Assembly (NCBI RefSeq): GCF_000271665.2
Contig: NZ_CP010978.1
Span: 4,881,001-4,945,000 of the forward strand
Direction: 5' to 3'
DNA: 64,000 nt
Origin: Pelosinus fermentans JBW45
GTDB taxonomy: Bacteria > Bacillota > Negativicutes > DSM-13327
Below, in pieces: positions 1 to 8,485 of the stretch (its first letter is position 1; each line of letters begins with the position of its first letter). Made by a program: the position numbers and the translations under genes. The notes under the pieces were generated by a model. It was not told the DNA's origin, ran no database searches, and was given only the letters and a program-made list of their open reading frames with translations.

Positions 1-327
1 TATGCTAAGATTATAGCGGTTGCTGATTTATTTGATGAATCCTTGACGATTAATTGTGACACCCCTGGTGCGTTAAGCCCTTATTCCAGTTTGGATAAAT
101 TGCGCCAGGATATTTACTCCATTGATGCCAAAACATGTATTACTTTTACTGAAAATATGATGAACTTTCTCTCTGGTAATCTAGTCGCTCTCACAAATGG
201 TGAACAGGCACGAGTCGTTTTCGTGAATAAAGATAAGCCATCCAACTCGATTGTGCAGCAATTTGATGGTAATGTCATTGATTTATCTGAGACAGATGAT
301 ATTTGCATTCATTATATTATTAGGTAG
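1..327 (+). CDS. HD-GYP domain protein, 3' end only
   Basis: The reading frame is open from base 1, so the start lies outside the window. The visible part begins YAKIIAVADLFD, the end of the HD-GYP signature region in which the last metal-binding Asp sits in an A-D-x-x-D context. It continues with the usual C-terminal block: a Leu-rich helix, then SGNLVALTNGEQARVVFVN and a final beta strand. HD-GYP proteins hydrolyse cyclic di-GMP or related dinucleotides. The usual segment right after ADxxDA (TSDRPYR-like) is replaced by unrelated residues, so activity cannot be assumed. Any sensor domain would be upstream and unseen. A hairpin follows at 358-403. Confidence 0.75.
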   Translation, partial: YAKIIAVADLFDESLTINCDTPGALSPYSSLDKLRQDIYSIDAKTCITFTENMMNFLSGNLVALTNGEQARVVFVNKDKPSNSIVQQFDGNVIDLSETDDICIHYIIR

Positions 328-357
328 TTAGATTTCATACACGCCATGAAAAGCCAT

Positions 358-407
358 AAGCCGATTAGCCTGACGCATAATTATACGTTGGACTAATCGG
401 CTTTGTT
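358..407 (+). terminator. Rho-independent terminator of the HD-GYP gene
   Basis: Perfect 11-bp arms (AAGCCGATTAG, 358-368; CTAATCGGCTT, 393-403) are followed by a short T-rich tail. It lies between convergent reading frames and may work in both directions. Confidence 0.7.
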
Positions 408-423
408 TAAGTGATTATTTCTG

Positions 424-699
424 CTAAACTACCTGTATAATTCCGCCGGACTGCTTCTGCAAAAGGCCTATCAAATCTGCATACGTCCAGTAATTATTTC
501 GAGCAAACGCCAATTTAGAGTACAAATCAATACAATATCGATCAGTGGTTGTTGTATTTGCTACATTCAGAAACGCAGCGGGTTGAACGGAAGATTTTGC
601 GTGAACGATAAGGGAACGAGCTAGATCATTATATTTTATGTTTTTTGAGGATTTTTGGTTACAGGTTGGATATCCAATATAAGAAAAAGAGCCGTCCAC
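424..699 (-). CDS. Hypothetical protein, probably a remnant
   Basis: A 91-codon frame with a GTG start at 699. I do not recognise a family. The composition looks protein-like (LARSLIVHAKSS, then WTYADLIGLLQKQ), with no membrane segment or signal peptide. The in-frame stop just before the GTG sits only a few bases from a 25-bp inverted repeat (704-761). This suggests the 5' part of a longer gene was lost when that repeat arrived. Confidence 0.3.
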   Translation of the reverse strand: MDGSFSYIGYPTCNQKSSKNIKYNDLARSLIVHAKSSVQPAAFLNVANTTTTDRYCIDLYSKLAFARNNYWTYADLIGLLQKQSGGIIQVV

Positions 700-703
700 C
701 TAA

Positions 704-761
704 TTTAAATGTCCCCTATAAAGTAGACATTAAAAAGTCTACTTTATAGGGGACATTTAAA
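704..761. repeat. 25-bp perfect inverted repeat
   Basis: Arms 704-728 and 737-761 are exact reverse complements separated by 8 bases (ATTAAAAA). Each arm contains TGTCCCCTATAAAGTAGAC. The length and perfection exceed a normal terminator and there is no poly-T tail, so insertion-sequence ends or a MITE-like element is more likely. Confidence 0.75.
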
Positions 762-1030
762 AATTGAGACAAGACAGTATTTTCGTGTGGATAAAGCTGT
801 TAATAACACATAATTTTGTGGATAACTTTACCATATATGTAATATATATACCATTTATTAAGATCCAGAACTATTGCAAGATCAGCGTCACATGAGCGAC
901 CTAATCATCAAGAACATCAAATATTTACAAATTCACGTGTGCCCTTAGAATTCTTAAAAGTACTTATAAGAAATTGTACTATAAATAGCGGGTTGCTTTA
1001 GTCATTCTGATATTCTGGGAAACAGACCTA
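762..1030. other. Intergenic, nothing recognised
   Basis: AT-rich sequence without a convincing frame, hairpin or repeat. It separates the palindrome from the 3' end of the XRE-cupin gene. Confidence 0.6.
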
Positions 1031-1603
1031 TTAAAGATTATTATAAGAAATGACAAAATGCAGCATGGTTAAAGAGGAAGAGGGGTTGGTATATTTATGT
1101 GGACGATCCCCTTTGAAACGAATGGAATCATAATCATCCAAATGATGAGCCTCGCCGTCTACTTCCACCGTCAATTGACCAGACATGACGGTAACAAATT
1201 CCATCACTCCCGGTTGGTGTGCCTCTGACAGATACTCCCCTCGAGGTTGTAAGTATCCTCGATAAAGCTCAATCAAACCATGGGAACGAAACAAAGGCTC
1301 AGCGATAAATACATCATTTGAACTGATCAGCTTCATCCCATCTTTCTTGCGACTGATGGAGACATCCGATTCGATAGACAATAGAGCGGTTATTGGGATT
1401 TTTAGGCCATTTGCGATTTTCCAAATTACGGACAACGTAGGATTGGCTTCGCCACGTTCGATATTGAGTAATGTTAATTTACTAACCCCGATTTGTTTGG
1501 CCAAAACATCTATACTAATTCCTTTATTCGCTCGGAACTGCCGCAGATTGATGCCAATATACTTCCCTACATCCCCTTCACCCCAAGGCTTTTCGATGTT
1601 CAT
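1031..1603 (-). CDS. XRE-family regulator with C-terminal cupin domain
   Basis: 190 residues. An N-terminal helix-turn-helix (about residues 17-70: LRQFRANKGISIDVLAKQ, then GVSKLTLLNIERGEANPT) is followed by a cupin barrel (about 110-188). The barrel contains PGVMEFVTVMSGQLTVEVDG and a late His in DRPHKYTN. Proteins of this layout sense a small ligand with the cupin and control a neighbouring transporter or catabolic gene. The start at 1603 has a strong site, GAGGGAGGAAG. The gene diverges from azlCD and so probably controls these exporters. Two direct repeats in the shared intergenic region (1669-1737) are candidate operators. Confidence 0.85.
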   Translation of the reverse strand: MNIEKPWGEGDVGKYIGINLRQFRANKGISIDVLAKQIGVSKLTLLNIERGEANPTLSVIWKIANGLKIPITALLSIESDVSISRKKDGMKLISSNDVFIAEPLFRSHGLIELYRGYLQPRGEYLSEAHQPGVMEFVTVMSGQLTVEVDGEAHHLDDYDSIRFKGDRPHKYTNPSSSLTMLHFVISYNNL

Positions 1604-1668
1604 TTCTTCCTCCCTCGATCAAAAGACCAGCTTTTTCTAAGTATTTTTTATAACATAATGAACAAAAA

Positions 1669-1737
1669 GTAAAATTTAATATACCAATTCAATGTTTATT
1701 ATATTATAATGATCTATATGTAAATTTTATTATACCA
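1669..1737. promoter_or_regulatory. Pair of 18-bp direct repeats, candidate operator
   Basis: GTAAAATTTAATATACCA (1669-1686) and GTAAATTTTATTATACCA (1720-1737) match at 16 of 18 bases with starts 51 bp apart, in the region shared by the regulator and azlC. Binding of the XRE-cupin protein here is inference. Confidence 0.45.
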
Positions 1738-1858
1738 TTTTAGTACTTATTTTACACCATTGTCTTTTCGCTTTTGATCAGAGAGATCCCATTAGTATGA
1801 ACTATTTTTATTCGAGCAGTTAATGTAATTCATGATAAAACAAGGAGCTGTTGTTAAT

Positions 1859-2548
1859 ATGGACGAAAAAATAGTGACCATAAGAACTGGTTTTACCGAA
1901 GCTTTACCATTAGCAATCGCTATTGCAGCATATGGTTTATCTTATGGTGTGCTGGCAACTCAAGCTAATTTTAGTTTAGCGGGCACCGTAGCAATGTCCT
2001 TGTTAGTGTTTTCCGGCTCCGTACAAATGGTAGCGGTTGCAATGTTAACGACGGGAGCAAGTCTAACCGGTGTGCTTTTCACCTCCATTTTGTTGAACTT
2101 GCGCAATTTGTTATACGGAGCTGCCCTAGCCGAAGGTCTTGCACCTGCTAAAAATTGGAAGTGGCTGTTAGCTTTTGGTGTTTCAGATGAACCTTTTGTT
2201 TTAGGAGTTTCAAGGTTTACAAAATATGGACCGGATCCTCTTTATTTTGGAACAATTACTGGTACTTTTTATGCAGCTTGGACCCTCTCTTCGCTCATAG
2301 GGGCTTTAATTGGAAACCAAATTGATCCTCAAAGATGGGGATTAGACTTAGCGTTTCCGATTACTTTTATCGCTCTTATTATCCCCAGTCTTAAAGGAAA
2401 ACCAGTCATTGCAACAGCACTCACTGCAGTAGTAATAGCGTCTGGACTTGAATATTTAATGCCGGGTAACGAATTTACAATTATCATTACCGGTATTTTG
2501 TCACCACTTGCGGGTCTTTATTTAAATAGGAGGTCTCAAAATGCTTAA
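1859..2548 (+). CDS. azlC: AzlC-family branched-chain amino acid exporter, large subunit
   Basis: About 229 residues with 5-6 hydrophobic segments and the family features: the N-terminal block GFTEALPLAIAIAAYGLSYGVLA, SGSVQMVAVAML, and LLNLRNLLYGAALAE. AzlC pairs with the small AzlD to export branched-chain amino acids or analogues. I prefer the ATG at 1859 over the upstream in-frame ATG at 1832 because AAGGAG at 1842-1847 serves the former. Its stop overlaps azlD by 8 bases, indicating coupled translation. It diverges from an XRE-cupin regulator, the common arrangement for this exporter. Confidence 0.88.
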   Translation: MDEKIVTIRTGFTEALPLAIAIAAYGLSYGVLATQANFSLAGTVAMSLLVFSGSVQMVAVAMLTTGASLTGVLFTSILLNLRNLLYGAALAEGLAPAKNWKWLLAFGVSDEPFVLGVSRFTKYGPDPLYFGTITGTFYAAWTLSSLIGALIGNQIDPQRWGLDLAFPITFIALIIPSLKGKPVIATALTAVVIASGLEYLMPGNEFTIIITGILSPLAGLYLNRRSQNA

Positions 2549-2858
2549 TTACTGGATTCTTATCGGATTGTTAGCAGTTTCTACCTATATATCACGCATC
2601 ATAGGCATCGAAATCATGGCAGGGCGAGAGATGAATGCTACCTTGCGATTATATTTTAATTATGTTCCTATTGGAATTATTTCAGCACTTATCATCAAAC
2701 AAATCTTAGTACCAATGGATGGTCAACTAGTTATTTCATTTCCGGTTCTTATAGGGTGTCTTTCCACAGCAATAACAATTAAGGTACTAAAAATGTTTCT
2801 TCCTTCTGTTATGATTGGAGCAATTCTTGGATGGTTAGCTCGTTATTGTATGAGTTAA
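2541..2858 (+). CDS. azlD: AzlD-family transporter, small subunit
   Basis: 105 residues with three to four membrane helices and the AzlD pattern TYISRIIGIEI near the N-terminus. It starts inside the end of azlC with a good site (AGGAGG, 2530-2535). It works with AzlC as a two-component amino-acid exporter. A hairpin at 2878-2904 ends the unit. Confidence 0.87.
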   Translation: MLNYWILIGLLAVSTYISRIIGIEIMAGREMNATLRLYFNYVPIGIISALIIKQILVPMDGQLVISFPVLIGCLSTAITIKVLKMFLPSVMIGAILGWLARYCMS

Positions 2859-2877
2859 ATTGATTCATCATCTTCAG

Positions 2878-2911
2878 CAGTATGTCGGAATTCCTAACAT
2901 ACTGTATTTTT
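2878..2911 (+). terminator. Terminator of azlCD
   Basis: CAGTATGT (2878-2885) and ACATACTG (2897-2904) form a stem followed by TATTTTT. Confidence 0.65.
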
Positions 2912-2933
2912 CGCTGAATAATCCTATATGAAC

Positions 2934-2975
2934 ATGTTATTTTTTATTCAATGAAGATTAAATAAAAAATAACAT
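2934..2975. repeat. 15-bp AT-rich inverted repeat between convergent genes
   Basis: ATGTTATTTTTTATT (2934-2948) and its exact complement (2961-2975) flank 12 bases. It lies just beyond the 3' end of the minus-strand decarboxylase gene and may act as a weak bidirectional terminator. Confidence 0.5.
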
Positions 2976-2988
2976 CTCACATTTCATA

Positions 2989-3795
2989 TTATCCCAAATC
3001 ACATGAGCACAAATCCCGAAGATGAATTAGATCATCAACAGTAAGTGCAAAAGAAAAACGATATCCGGCAATAACGGTTGTCGGCCGTAAGTCGGGAAGC
3101 TCTATATAAGGATGATCAAAAATCTCCATTTTGGCCTCCCCTTTCCAGATGGGAGATACCATAACATCACGTGATTTAAGTTGTACAAGTTCGTTCACTG
3201 CCGGTTTCCCATGTTTACCCGCAGCAAGTTCTGGAAAATATCGTACGTTAACGGCTCTTGCAAAATTAGGAGAAGGAAGAGAATCAGTCAATTCGCATAA
3301 AGTAACTTGTGTTTCGATCAAACGACGGTCTTTAACGGATAAAGCAGCACCAAACTTTCCACCTGGGCCTACAACAGGATTTGCTTTTGACGGCAGATCA
3401 TAAGCCCGTGTAATCCATGTTGACCCCATTTGTTTAGGCCACCCCTGAACAAGACCTCGCATTAGGGAAACATCCTGGTCAACCCATATAAATGGACAGT
3501 AAGCTACAGGTGCACCCTCAAATTGGGCAGATAATAAAATAATCGTTTCATGATATTGACTACGAACAGGATCTAAATACTCTTCATCAGTTTCACTGGA
3601 GTACTGCCATTCAATAAAATATGCCGCGCAGCGGCTTGATGCTAACTCAAGACCATCAGGCAAAAACGTTGCCGCAGCGATTGCATTCACCTCATACTCA
3701 ACTGCAAGTGCATTGCCCACATAATGCCATGGCGGTCTTGGTGCAAGACTTGATGTGCCACGTGGCGTCCGTGGAAGTGTATATCCTTTAAGCAC
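2989..3795 (-). CDS. Acetoacetate decarboxylase family protein
   Basis: 268 residues, the usual length for this family. The conserved core is visible: a Glu-rich strand followed by VQGWPKQMGST, where the Lys corresponds to the Schiff-base lysine of acetoacetate decarboxylases, then GPGGKFGAALSVKDRR. Classical members decarboxylate acetoacetate to acetone. Distant members act on other keto acids, so the substrate is open. It is soluble, with no signal peptide. It lies 43 bp downstream of the DUF2000 gene and is probably co-transcribed with it. An RBS (GAGGTAATA) precedes the ATG at 3795. Confidence 0.8.
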   Translation of the reverse strand: MLKGYTLPRTPRGTSSLAPRPPWHYVGNALAVEYEVNAIAAATFLPDGLELASSRCAAYFIEWQYSSETDEEYLDPVRSQYHETIILLSAQFEGAPVAYCPFIWVDQDVSLMRGLVQGWPKQMGSTWITRAYDLPSKANPVVGPGGKFGAALSVKDRRLIETQVTLCELTDSLPSPNFARAVNVRYFPELAAGKHGKPAVNELVQLKSRDVMVSPIWKGEAKMEIFDHPYIELPDLRPTTVIAGYRFSFALTVDDLIHLRDLCSCDLG

Positions 3796-3838
3796 TATAT
3801 TACCTCCTCATTCCATAGATTTATTCTCTTTATGCTTG

Positions 3839-4249
3839 TTATCGCAATAAGCCCAAATTCCCCGTTAGTTTATTTACTTTTTTCTTCGGGCCGTACAAGC
3901 AAATACCTAAATAGTAGATGTCCGAACTTGGCAAACAGGAAAGCGTTCTGATATAGTCTTCATACTCCAAGCATTTTTGAGCAACCTCGCTGAAATCTAT
4001 AGCAGTTATCTCAGAATAAGCGCTGTCAAACATCAAATCCCGAATATCTTTAATTTGCTGTCTACTACCACCTAAAACAGGAATTGTTTGGGCAGTGATT
4101 CCAATATGCACGTTGCCATTAGCATCTTGTATATCACATCCTACAATGTCCTGTTGAAACATATTACTCAGACTGATTCCCAGCACTGCAGCGGTATTGG
4201 CTACTAGTCCGAGCGGAAGTTCTTTATTGATAACCATGACGATCTTCAC
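3839..4249 (-). CDS. DUF2000 family protein
   Basis: 136 residues matching DUF2000: MKIVMVINKELPLGLVANTAAVLGISL at the start and a central IPVLGGSRQQIKDIR. The family is small, cytosolic and of unknown function, sometimes encoded near amino-acid or transport genes. It begins the two-gene unit with the decarboxylase-like gene. A GGGGGGAGTATA site precedes the ATG. Confidence 0.75.
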   Translation of the reverse strand: MKIVMVINKELPLGLVANTAAVLGISLSNMFQQDIVGCDIQDANGNVHIGITAQTIPVLGGSRQQIKDIRDLMFDSAYSEITAIDFSEVAQKCLEYEDYIRTLSCLPSSDIYYLGICLYGPKKKVNKLTGNLGLLR

Positions 4250-4303
4250 TATACTCCCCCCTTCTTTACATTTATTTTAGCAACCTAGGCCCACTATGTA
4301 TTG

Positions 4304-4337
4304 TAAAAAATTGACGACACTACGATAGTGTCGTCAA
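4304..4337 (-). terminator. Terminator at the end of the glucoside locus
   Basis: TTGACGACACTA (4311-4322), loop CGA, and TAGTGTCGTCAA (4326-4337). On the minus strand the stem is followed by six T. It closes the unit that ends with the GH3 gene. Confidence 0.85.
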
Positions 4338-4371
4338 TAATATTATTACACCTTAAAAAAACATTCACCAC

Positions 4372-4427
4372 TCAGGTTCTCGTATAACAGTGCGCTAACG
4401 ATATTACATTGTCTTTGGCAAAAATCA
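4372..4427 (-). pseudogene. Relic of a beta-glucoside PTS EIIB domain
   Basis: Read on the minus strand this encodes [15 protein letters not shown] and a stop, the phosphocysteine region of a glucose-superfamily EIIB. Over 39 bases (4378-4416) it matches the EIIB part of the intact gene in this window (11767-11805) at 38 positions. It begins right after the GH3 stop codon, with no start and nothing of the rest of the gene. It is a leftover of a second PTS gene or of a recombination event. Confidence 0.8.
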
Positions 4428-4431
4428 ACCT

Positions 4432-6822
4432 TTATTTTGCTTTGAGCACCGGCACATTATATTTTGCAGTCCTTGCATCATTGATGACACCCTTCCAATC
4501 TATGCCGTAAGCAAAGTCATAGCTGTGACCTTCGCTGTCTTTATAGCATACCATGTCCCGTGGTACATCCTCCATTTGCGTTTCTACGGTGATCATATCC
4601 TTCGGCTGCTGCATTGGCAAAAGCCCCTGCGACTCGGTCTTTCCGGTAAGGATATCAAAGTACGCCTGATCACTGACACTGAATCCCATAAGAATAGCAT
4701 CCGAAAGCGGCTCAATCTCACTGAAGATCATCGGCTTCATTGCTTTGACCATCGTGATGATCGGCATCTTTTTACCAGACTTTGCAGCACAATCACGACC
4801 ATAAACTACACCATCGAGATCATGTGAATTGATGGTACGTGCCGTTTTTCCATAATAGGACCGATTTTCACCCGGATCTCCTGCAATAGAAGTCTTGCGT
4901 ACAGCAGCGGAGTCTGCCGTATATTTACCATATTGCAAAGAGATTGGAATATAGCCCTCATCATCGGCATAACCAATACCATCAAAATTGTTGCCCTCCG
5001 GGGTCGGAGTATCAACCACAGCCAGTACAGCATCACATTTTGCAACTTCTACTGGATTGAGACGCACAATATCCTGCACATCAGCCATCGGTTTCCCATC
5101 CTTATCTTTCGCACTAAGTGAAGTAACACTGTCCGTCACGACGTTGAAATACTGCTGAGCAACGGCAAGATTCACTGGCAGACTCCAGTTCGCTGCGGTA
5201 TAGGTTCCAAAACGTTTATTGACAATCACTGGCCGGTACACCATCGGGATGTACACCGTTGGTTTCTGTACTTCCTGACCAGCTGCCGCATGAATCACGC
5301 CACCCTTATTCTTGAGCATGACGATGGATTTGAGCTGGGCATCATAGCCTGCTGCTAAATCGGCTGGATTGCCGACAGTCGCTACACTCTGCTGTACATC
5401 AAGATACGGATTTTCAAACAGACCAAGCTGGAAAATATTGCGCAGCAAACGAGTAGCGGATGTACGGAAACGCTTCTGCATGAAGGCTTCGCCATGTTCT
5501 TTTATGCCCATCGCATAGGCATCGAGCACCGGTTGCTTTACATTGTTACCACCGAACTGATCAACACCGGCCATGAGGGCTTTATAGTGACGTTCGGCTT
5601 CCGTATAACCATCTTCAACGCCCCATGCCGTGGAAAGACCAGCTACGCCCTCACCCGGTGAATGCGTGACACACCAATCCGTACAGATAACGCCATCATA
5701 TTTGTATTTGTTGCGCAAAAGATCCAATTTATACTTGCTATAAGCGCTGCCAACTTTTTCTCCCAACGAACCATCATCGGACCAGGCAATCGAATACGAC
5801 GACATCACGGCACTTGGCACTTTTGTCTTGCCATCAAGCTTCAGGCCACCTTCAACAAATGGGATCAGCTGTGTTTGAAAATTATTTCCCAGATAAACCG
5901 CATATTTTCCATATTTCGAATGTGCTTCGCGACCGCCTTCACTGACACCATCACCTGGCCAATGCTTCATCATGGCATTGATGCTATTCTTGCCCCAGCC
6001 AAGGTCTTTCCCTACTGCGTCCACTGTGGACTGTACACCATCAATCGAGGCCCGGGCCATATCCCGGGAAAGTGCGGGATCTTCACCGAATGTGCCATAG
6101 AACCGCGGCCAACGCGGATCAGTTGCCAAGTCAATCTGCGGTGAAAGCCCTGTACCTATGCCCATAGCACGGTATTCTTTCGCATAGACCTGAGCAAAGT
6201 GTTTTGCAATCGACGGATCAAAAGTTGCCGCGAGACCCAGGTTACTCGGCCAGCGGGATACACCACCCGTCGTTCCCTTGAGGTACACACCATCGCCGCG
6301 CGCATCATTGCGCGGGTCGGAGCTTGTGTTGACCGGAATCGCAAACGGCTGCGCTTCTGTATAGGCCTGCATTGCATTGTTCCATTTTGCCGTAGTTTCA
6401 ATGCTTGCCCCGGTATCAGCATTCAGTACGGTACGCACGTTATCCTGGCTCAGCATTTGTTTCTGCGCATCATTGAGTTCCGGTTGCAGATTGCTCTGAT
6501 GCATACTATAGAGCATAAGACCGGCAATCTGATCGATACTGATTTGTTGGGCAAGATCCTCGGCACGCTGCTGCGGCGTAAGGCGCCAGTCCTCGAATTT
6601 ATCGAGCTTGCCATTGCGGTTCATATCCTTAAAGACTTTTCCATCCACGGTCAGAAGCTTTACCCCGGAATCTTTCGAATATCCCAGTTCCGGCCCATGC
6701 ATATTTTCGACAAGTTCATAGCCGTCTGCAGTGGTTTTCTCAACAGGCGCCTTGGCGGCCTGTACCTGTGCGCCACCAAGAACCAGCGCGATTGTAAGTG
6801 CTAATGTTGCTGTTTTTTTCAT
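4432..6822 (-). CDS. Secreted glycoside hydrolase family 3 enzyme (beta-glucosidase type)
   Basis: 796 residues. A signal peptide (about 1-22, ending VQAAKA) precedes a GH3 N-terminal TIM barrel and C-terminal domain. Visible GH3 marks are the substrate-binding KHWPGDG with the following EGGREAH, and the nucleophile Asp in GVICTDWCVTH. Enzymes of this type release glucose (or xylose) from the non-reducing end of beta-glucans and glucosides outside the cytoplasm. Good RBS (AAAAGGAGCAG). The gene is clearly richer in GC than the neighbouring bgl genes. It is bracketed by a GH1 3'-end relic upstream and an EIIB relic downstream, suggesting it was inserted into a phospho-glucosidase/PTS locus. 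Precise substrate unknown. Confidence 0.87.
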   Translation of the reverse strand: MKKTATLALTIALVLGGAQVQAAKAPVEKTTADGYELVENMHGPELGYSKDSGVKLLTVDGKVFKDMNRNGKLDKFEDWRLTPQQRAEDLAQQISIDQIAGLMLYSMHQSNLQPELNDAQKQMLSQDNVRTVLNADTGASIETTAKWNNAMQAYTEAQPFAIPVNTSSDPRNDARGDGVYLKGTTGGVSRWPSNLGLAATFDPSIAKHFAQVYAKEYRAMGIGTGLSPQIDLATDPRWPRFYGTFGEDPALSRDMARASIDGVQSTVDAVGKDLGWGKNSINAMMKHWPGDGVSEGGREAHSKYGKYAVYLGNNFQTQLIPFVEGGLKLDGKTKVPSAVMSSYSIAWSDDGSLGEKVGSAYSKYKLDLLRNKYKYDGVICTDWCVTHSPGEGVAGLSTAWGVEDGYTEAERHYKALMAGVDQFGGNNVKQPVLDAYAMGIKEHGEAFMQKRFRTSATRLLRNIFQLGLFENPYLDVQQSVATVGNPADLAAGYDAQLKSIVMLKNKGGVIHAAAGQEVQKPTVYIPMVYRPVIVNKRFGTYTAANWSLPVNLAVAQQYFNVVTDSVTSLSAKDKDGKPMADVQDIVRLNPVEVAKCDAVLAVVDTPTPEGNNFDGIGYADDEGYIPISLQYGKYTADSAAVRKTSIAGDPGENRSYYGKTARTINSHDLDGVVYGRDCAAKSGKKMPIITMVKAMKPMIFSEIEPLSDAILMGFSVSDQAYFDILTGKTESQGLLPMQQPKDMITVETQMEDVPRDMVCYKDSEGHSYDFAYGIDWKGVINDARTAKYNVPVLKAK

Positions 6823-6904
6823 AAAATCTGCTCCTTTTTTTTAGAATTATCTGTCTTTTTTTATACCATCAGGAGTACAGCGTCAACGCCATACTTCTGC
6901 ATTT

Positions 6905-6974
6905 TATTTATTTTTAACGCATCGCCATTTGAGGCAATGATTTCTTTGTACCAGCCAAAGGTTTTTTCTTGTAG
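6905..6974 (-). pseudogene. Relic of a GH1 6-phospho-beta-glucosidase C-terminus
   Basis: One minus-strand frame reads KTFGWYKEIIASNGDALK, closely resembling the end of the intact GH1 in this window ([17 protein letters not shown]). It follows the esterase stop codon directly and has no start. Only the last ~22 codons of the former gene remain. Confidence 0.7.
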
Positions 6975-6986
6975 CGTGCAAAACTG

Positions 6987-8342
6987 TTATCTTTTCTGTG
7001 CTGCGAGCCAATCCATAAGTTTCACAGTCTTCCCTCCGATGGTATCCTCACATTTATCATTGTATACATAAATCCAGGACCAATGCCCAGGATATTCAAA
7101 TGCCGAACCATCGGCCTTTTTATACAAGCCCGTCTGGTCAACAACATTGTCAAAAAAGCTGAAATGAACATTCGTCGCACCAGCTGCCTGCAAACGCTGG
7201 AAGGTCGGCACAACATAGTCTTTTGGTGGAAGCGTCGTATCCGTCTTCGCTGCAGTAAACCAGATTGGTGTCTTCTTGAACGCCTCGATATCCGCATCGC
7301 TGATCAGTTTATCCGCCAGACCCTCACAGGTTGGGAAAGCTGCTGCAAAATACTCCGGATAATCACGAATCATGAGCATCGTCATATAGCCACCATTGGA
7401 ATCCCCGCCGATATAAATACGACTCTTATCTACATTCGGATGTTCAGCGGCATAAGCCTCAATGAGCTGCATAAGGCTTTCTTCATAGATGGACGTCCCA
7501 TCCCCAAAATCCTTATAACCATGCATCCAGTAGGTACGTGCCTGCGGTACAAGTACATAAGCACCACCAAAATGCGACTGCAGGGAATCATCCGCAAACA
7601 TATCCGCCTTATTGGCTGAAATTGGAATTGACGGACTATCTGTTCCCCCCTCTCCCATACCATGAAGCCAGAGAATCAGCGGATGTTTTTCGTTGTCTTT
7701 CGGCTCGTAGCTTGCATAGCCATAGGACAAGCGACCAAAAATCTTATGTGCATAACTGAATTTATCGACAATCGGACGCACATTGCCCTTATTATTATCA
7801 ATTACCAGCCCTTTGACCGAATCGGCGGCTTTCGTCTGTGTAATCATATATTCCGGTTTTACCCAGTTATTAAAAAAACTATTCACGTCAAAATTAAGTG
7901 CCGATCCGATGGCAATATCCGGACCGACCTTCAGCTCGATGGTCACATAGCGCCCCTTGTCAGCAGCTTTGCCATCAGCATCGGATACGTAAGCTTTCGT
8001 GACCTCACGATAACCTTCAAGATCACTGTCTTTCTGCGCTTCTGAACCTAAAGAAATCTTGTTTTTCGCCTGCATGGCCTGCTTCGGCGTCGTTGCACCT
8101 TCTGCTAAAACACGTTTCGCATAGACTTTAAACGTCCCATTATCCACTGCATTCGCGGATACGCCAACTCCCAGGTCAACGATAACCTTGGAAACTGCTG
8201 CACCCCAGTCATAGACCTCTGTGACCGTACGATACGATGGTGCTGCTTTGGCAGCCGCTTCAACGGATACACCTGAACCGAACAGCATTCCAGCCATGAT
8301 CACACTGGCTATACCCGCACAAAGAAATTTTCTACAATTCAT
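6987..8342 (-). CDS. Secreted alpha/beta-hydrolase (EstA-like esterase)
   Basis: 451 residues. A signal peptide (about 1-30, ending VSVEAAAKA) is followed by an Ig-like N-terminal domain (about 35-190) and an alpha/beta-hydrolase domain. The latter shows an oxyanion-side LILWLHGMGEGG, the nucleophile elbow GGDSNGGYM (Ser near residue 315), and a late catalytic His in PGHWSWIYVY. This layout matches extracellular esterases of the thermophilic EstA type with an immunoglobulin-like domain. Likely role: removing acyl or feruloyl groups from plant glucosides or glycans before the GH3 acts. GC-rich like its GH3 and porin neighbours. RBS GGGAGATATG before the ATG. Confidence 0.78.
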   Translation of the reverse strand: MNCRKFLCAGIASVIMAGMLFGSGVSVEAAAKAAPSYRTVTEVYDWGAAVSKVIVDLGVGVSANAVDNGTFKVYAKRVLAEGATTPKQAMQAKNKISLGSEAQKDSDLEGYREVTKAYVSDADGKAADKGRYVTIELKVGPDIAIGSALNFDVNSFFNNWVKPEYMITQTKAADSVKGLVIDNNKGNVRPIVDKFSYAHKIFGRLSYGYASYEPKDNEKHPLILWLHGMGEGGTDSPSIPISANKADMFADDSLQSHFGGAYVLVPQARTYWMHGYKDFGDGTSIYEESLMQLIEAYAAEHPNVDKSRIYIGGDSNGGYMTMLMIRDYPEYFAAAFPTCEGLADKLISDADIEAFKKTPIWFTAAKTDTTLPPKDYVVPTFQRLQAAGATNVHFSFFDNVVDQTGLYKKADGSAFEYPGHWSWIYVYNDKCEDTIGGKTVKLMDWLAAQKR

Positions 8343-8360
8343 TTTACATATCTCCCTTTG

Positions 8361-8403
8361 AAAAACGCCAAAGAGGACAGCTCCCGTGTCCTGCCCCAGC
8401 GTT
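8361..8403 (-). terminator. Hairpin terminator between porin and esterase
   Basis: AACGCCAAAGAGGACA (8364-8379) pairs with TGTCCTGCCCCAGCGTT (8387-8403). On the minus strand it ends in TTTTTC, just before the esterase RBS. It probably reduces read-through from the porin gene. Confidence 0.7.
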
Positions 8404-8485
8404 TCTTTATTTTATACAACAACCGTAATCAGGTTCTCTTCTTCTTTGATTGCCTTTTCATCCGAAGGATAGATTTCCTGCTTCA

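Noticed and set aside
6199-6804. 201-codon plus-strand frame opposite the GH3 gene
   Set aside because: Shadow of a long, GC-rich gene; composition not protein-like.
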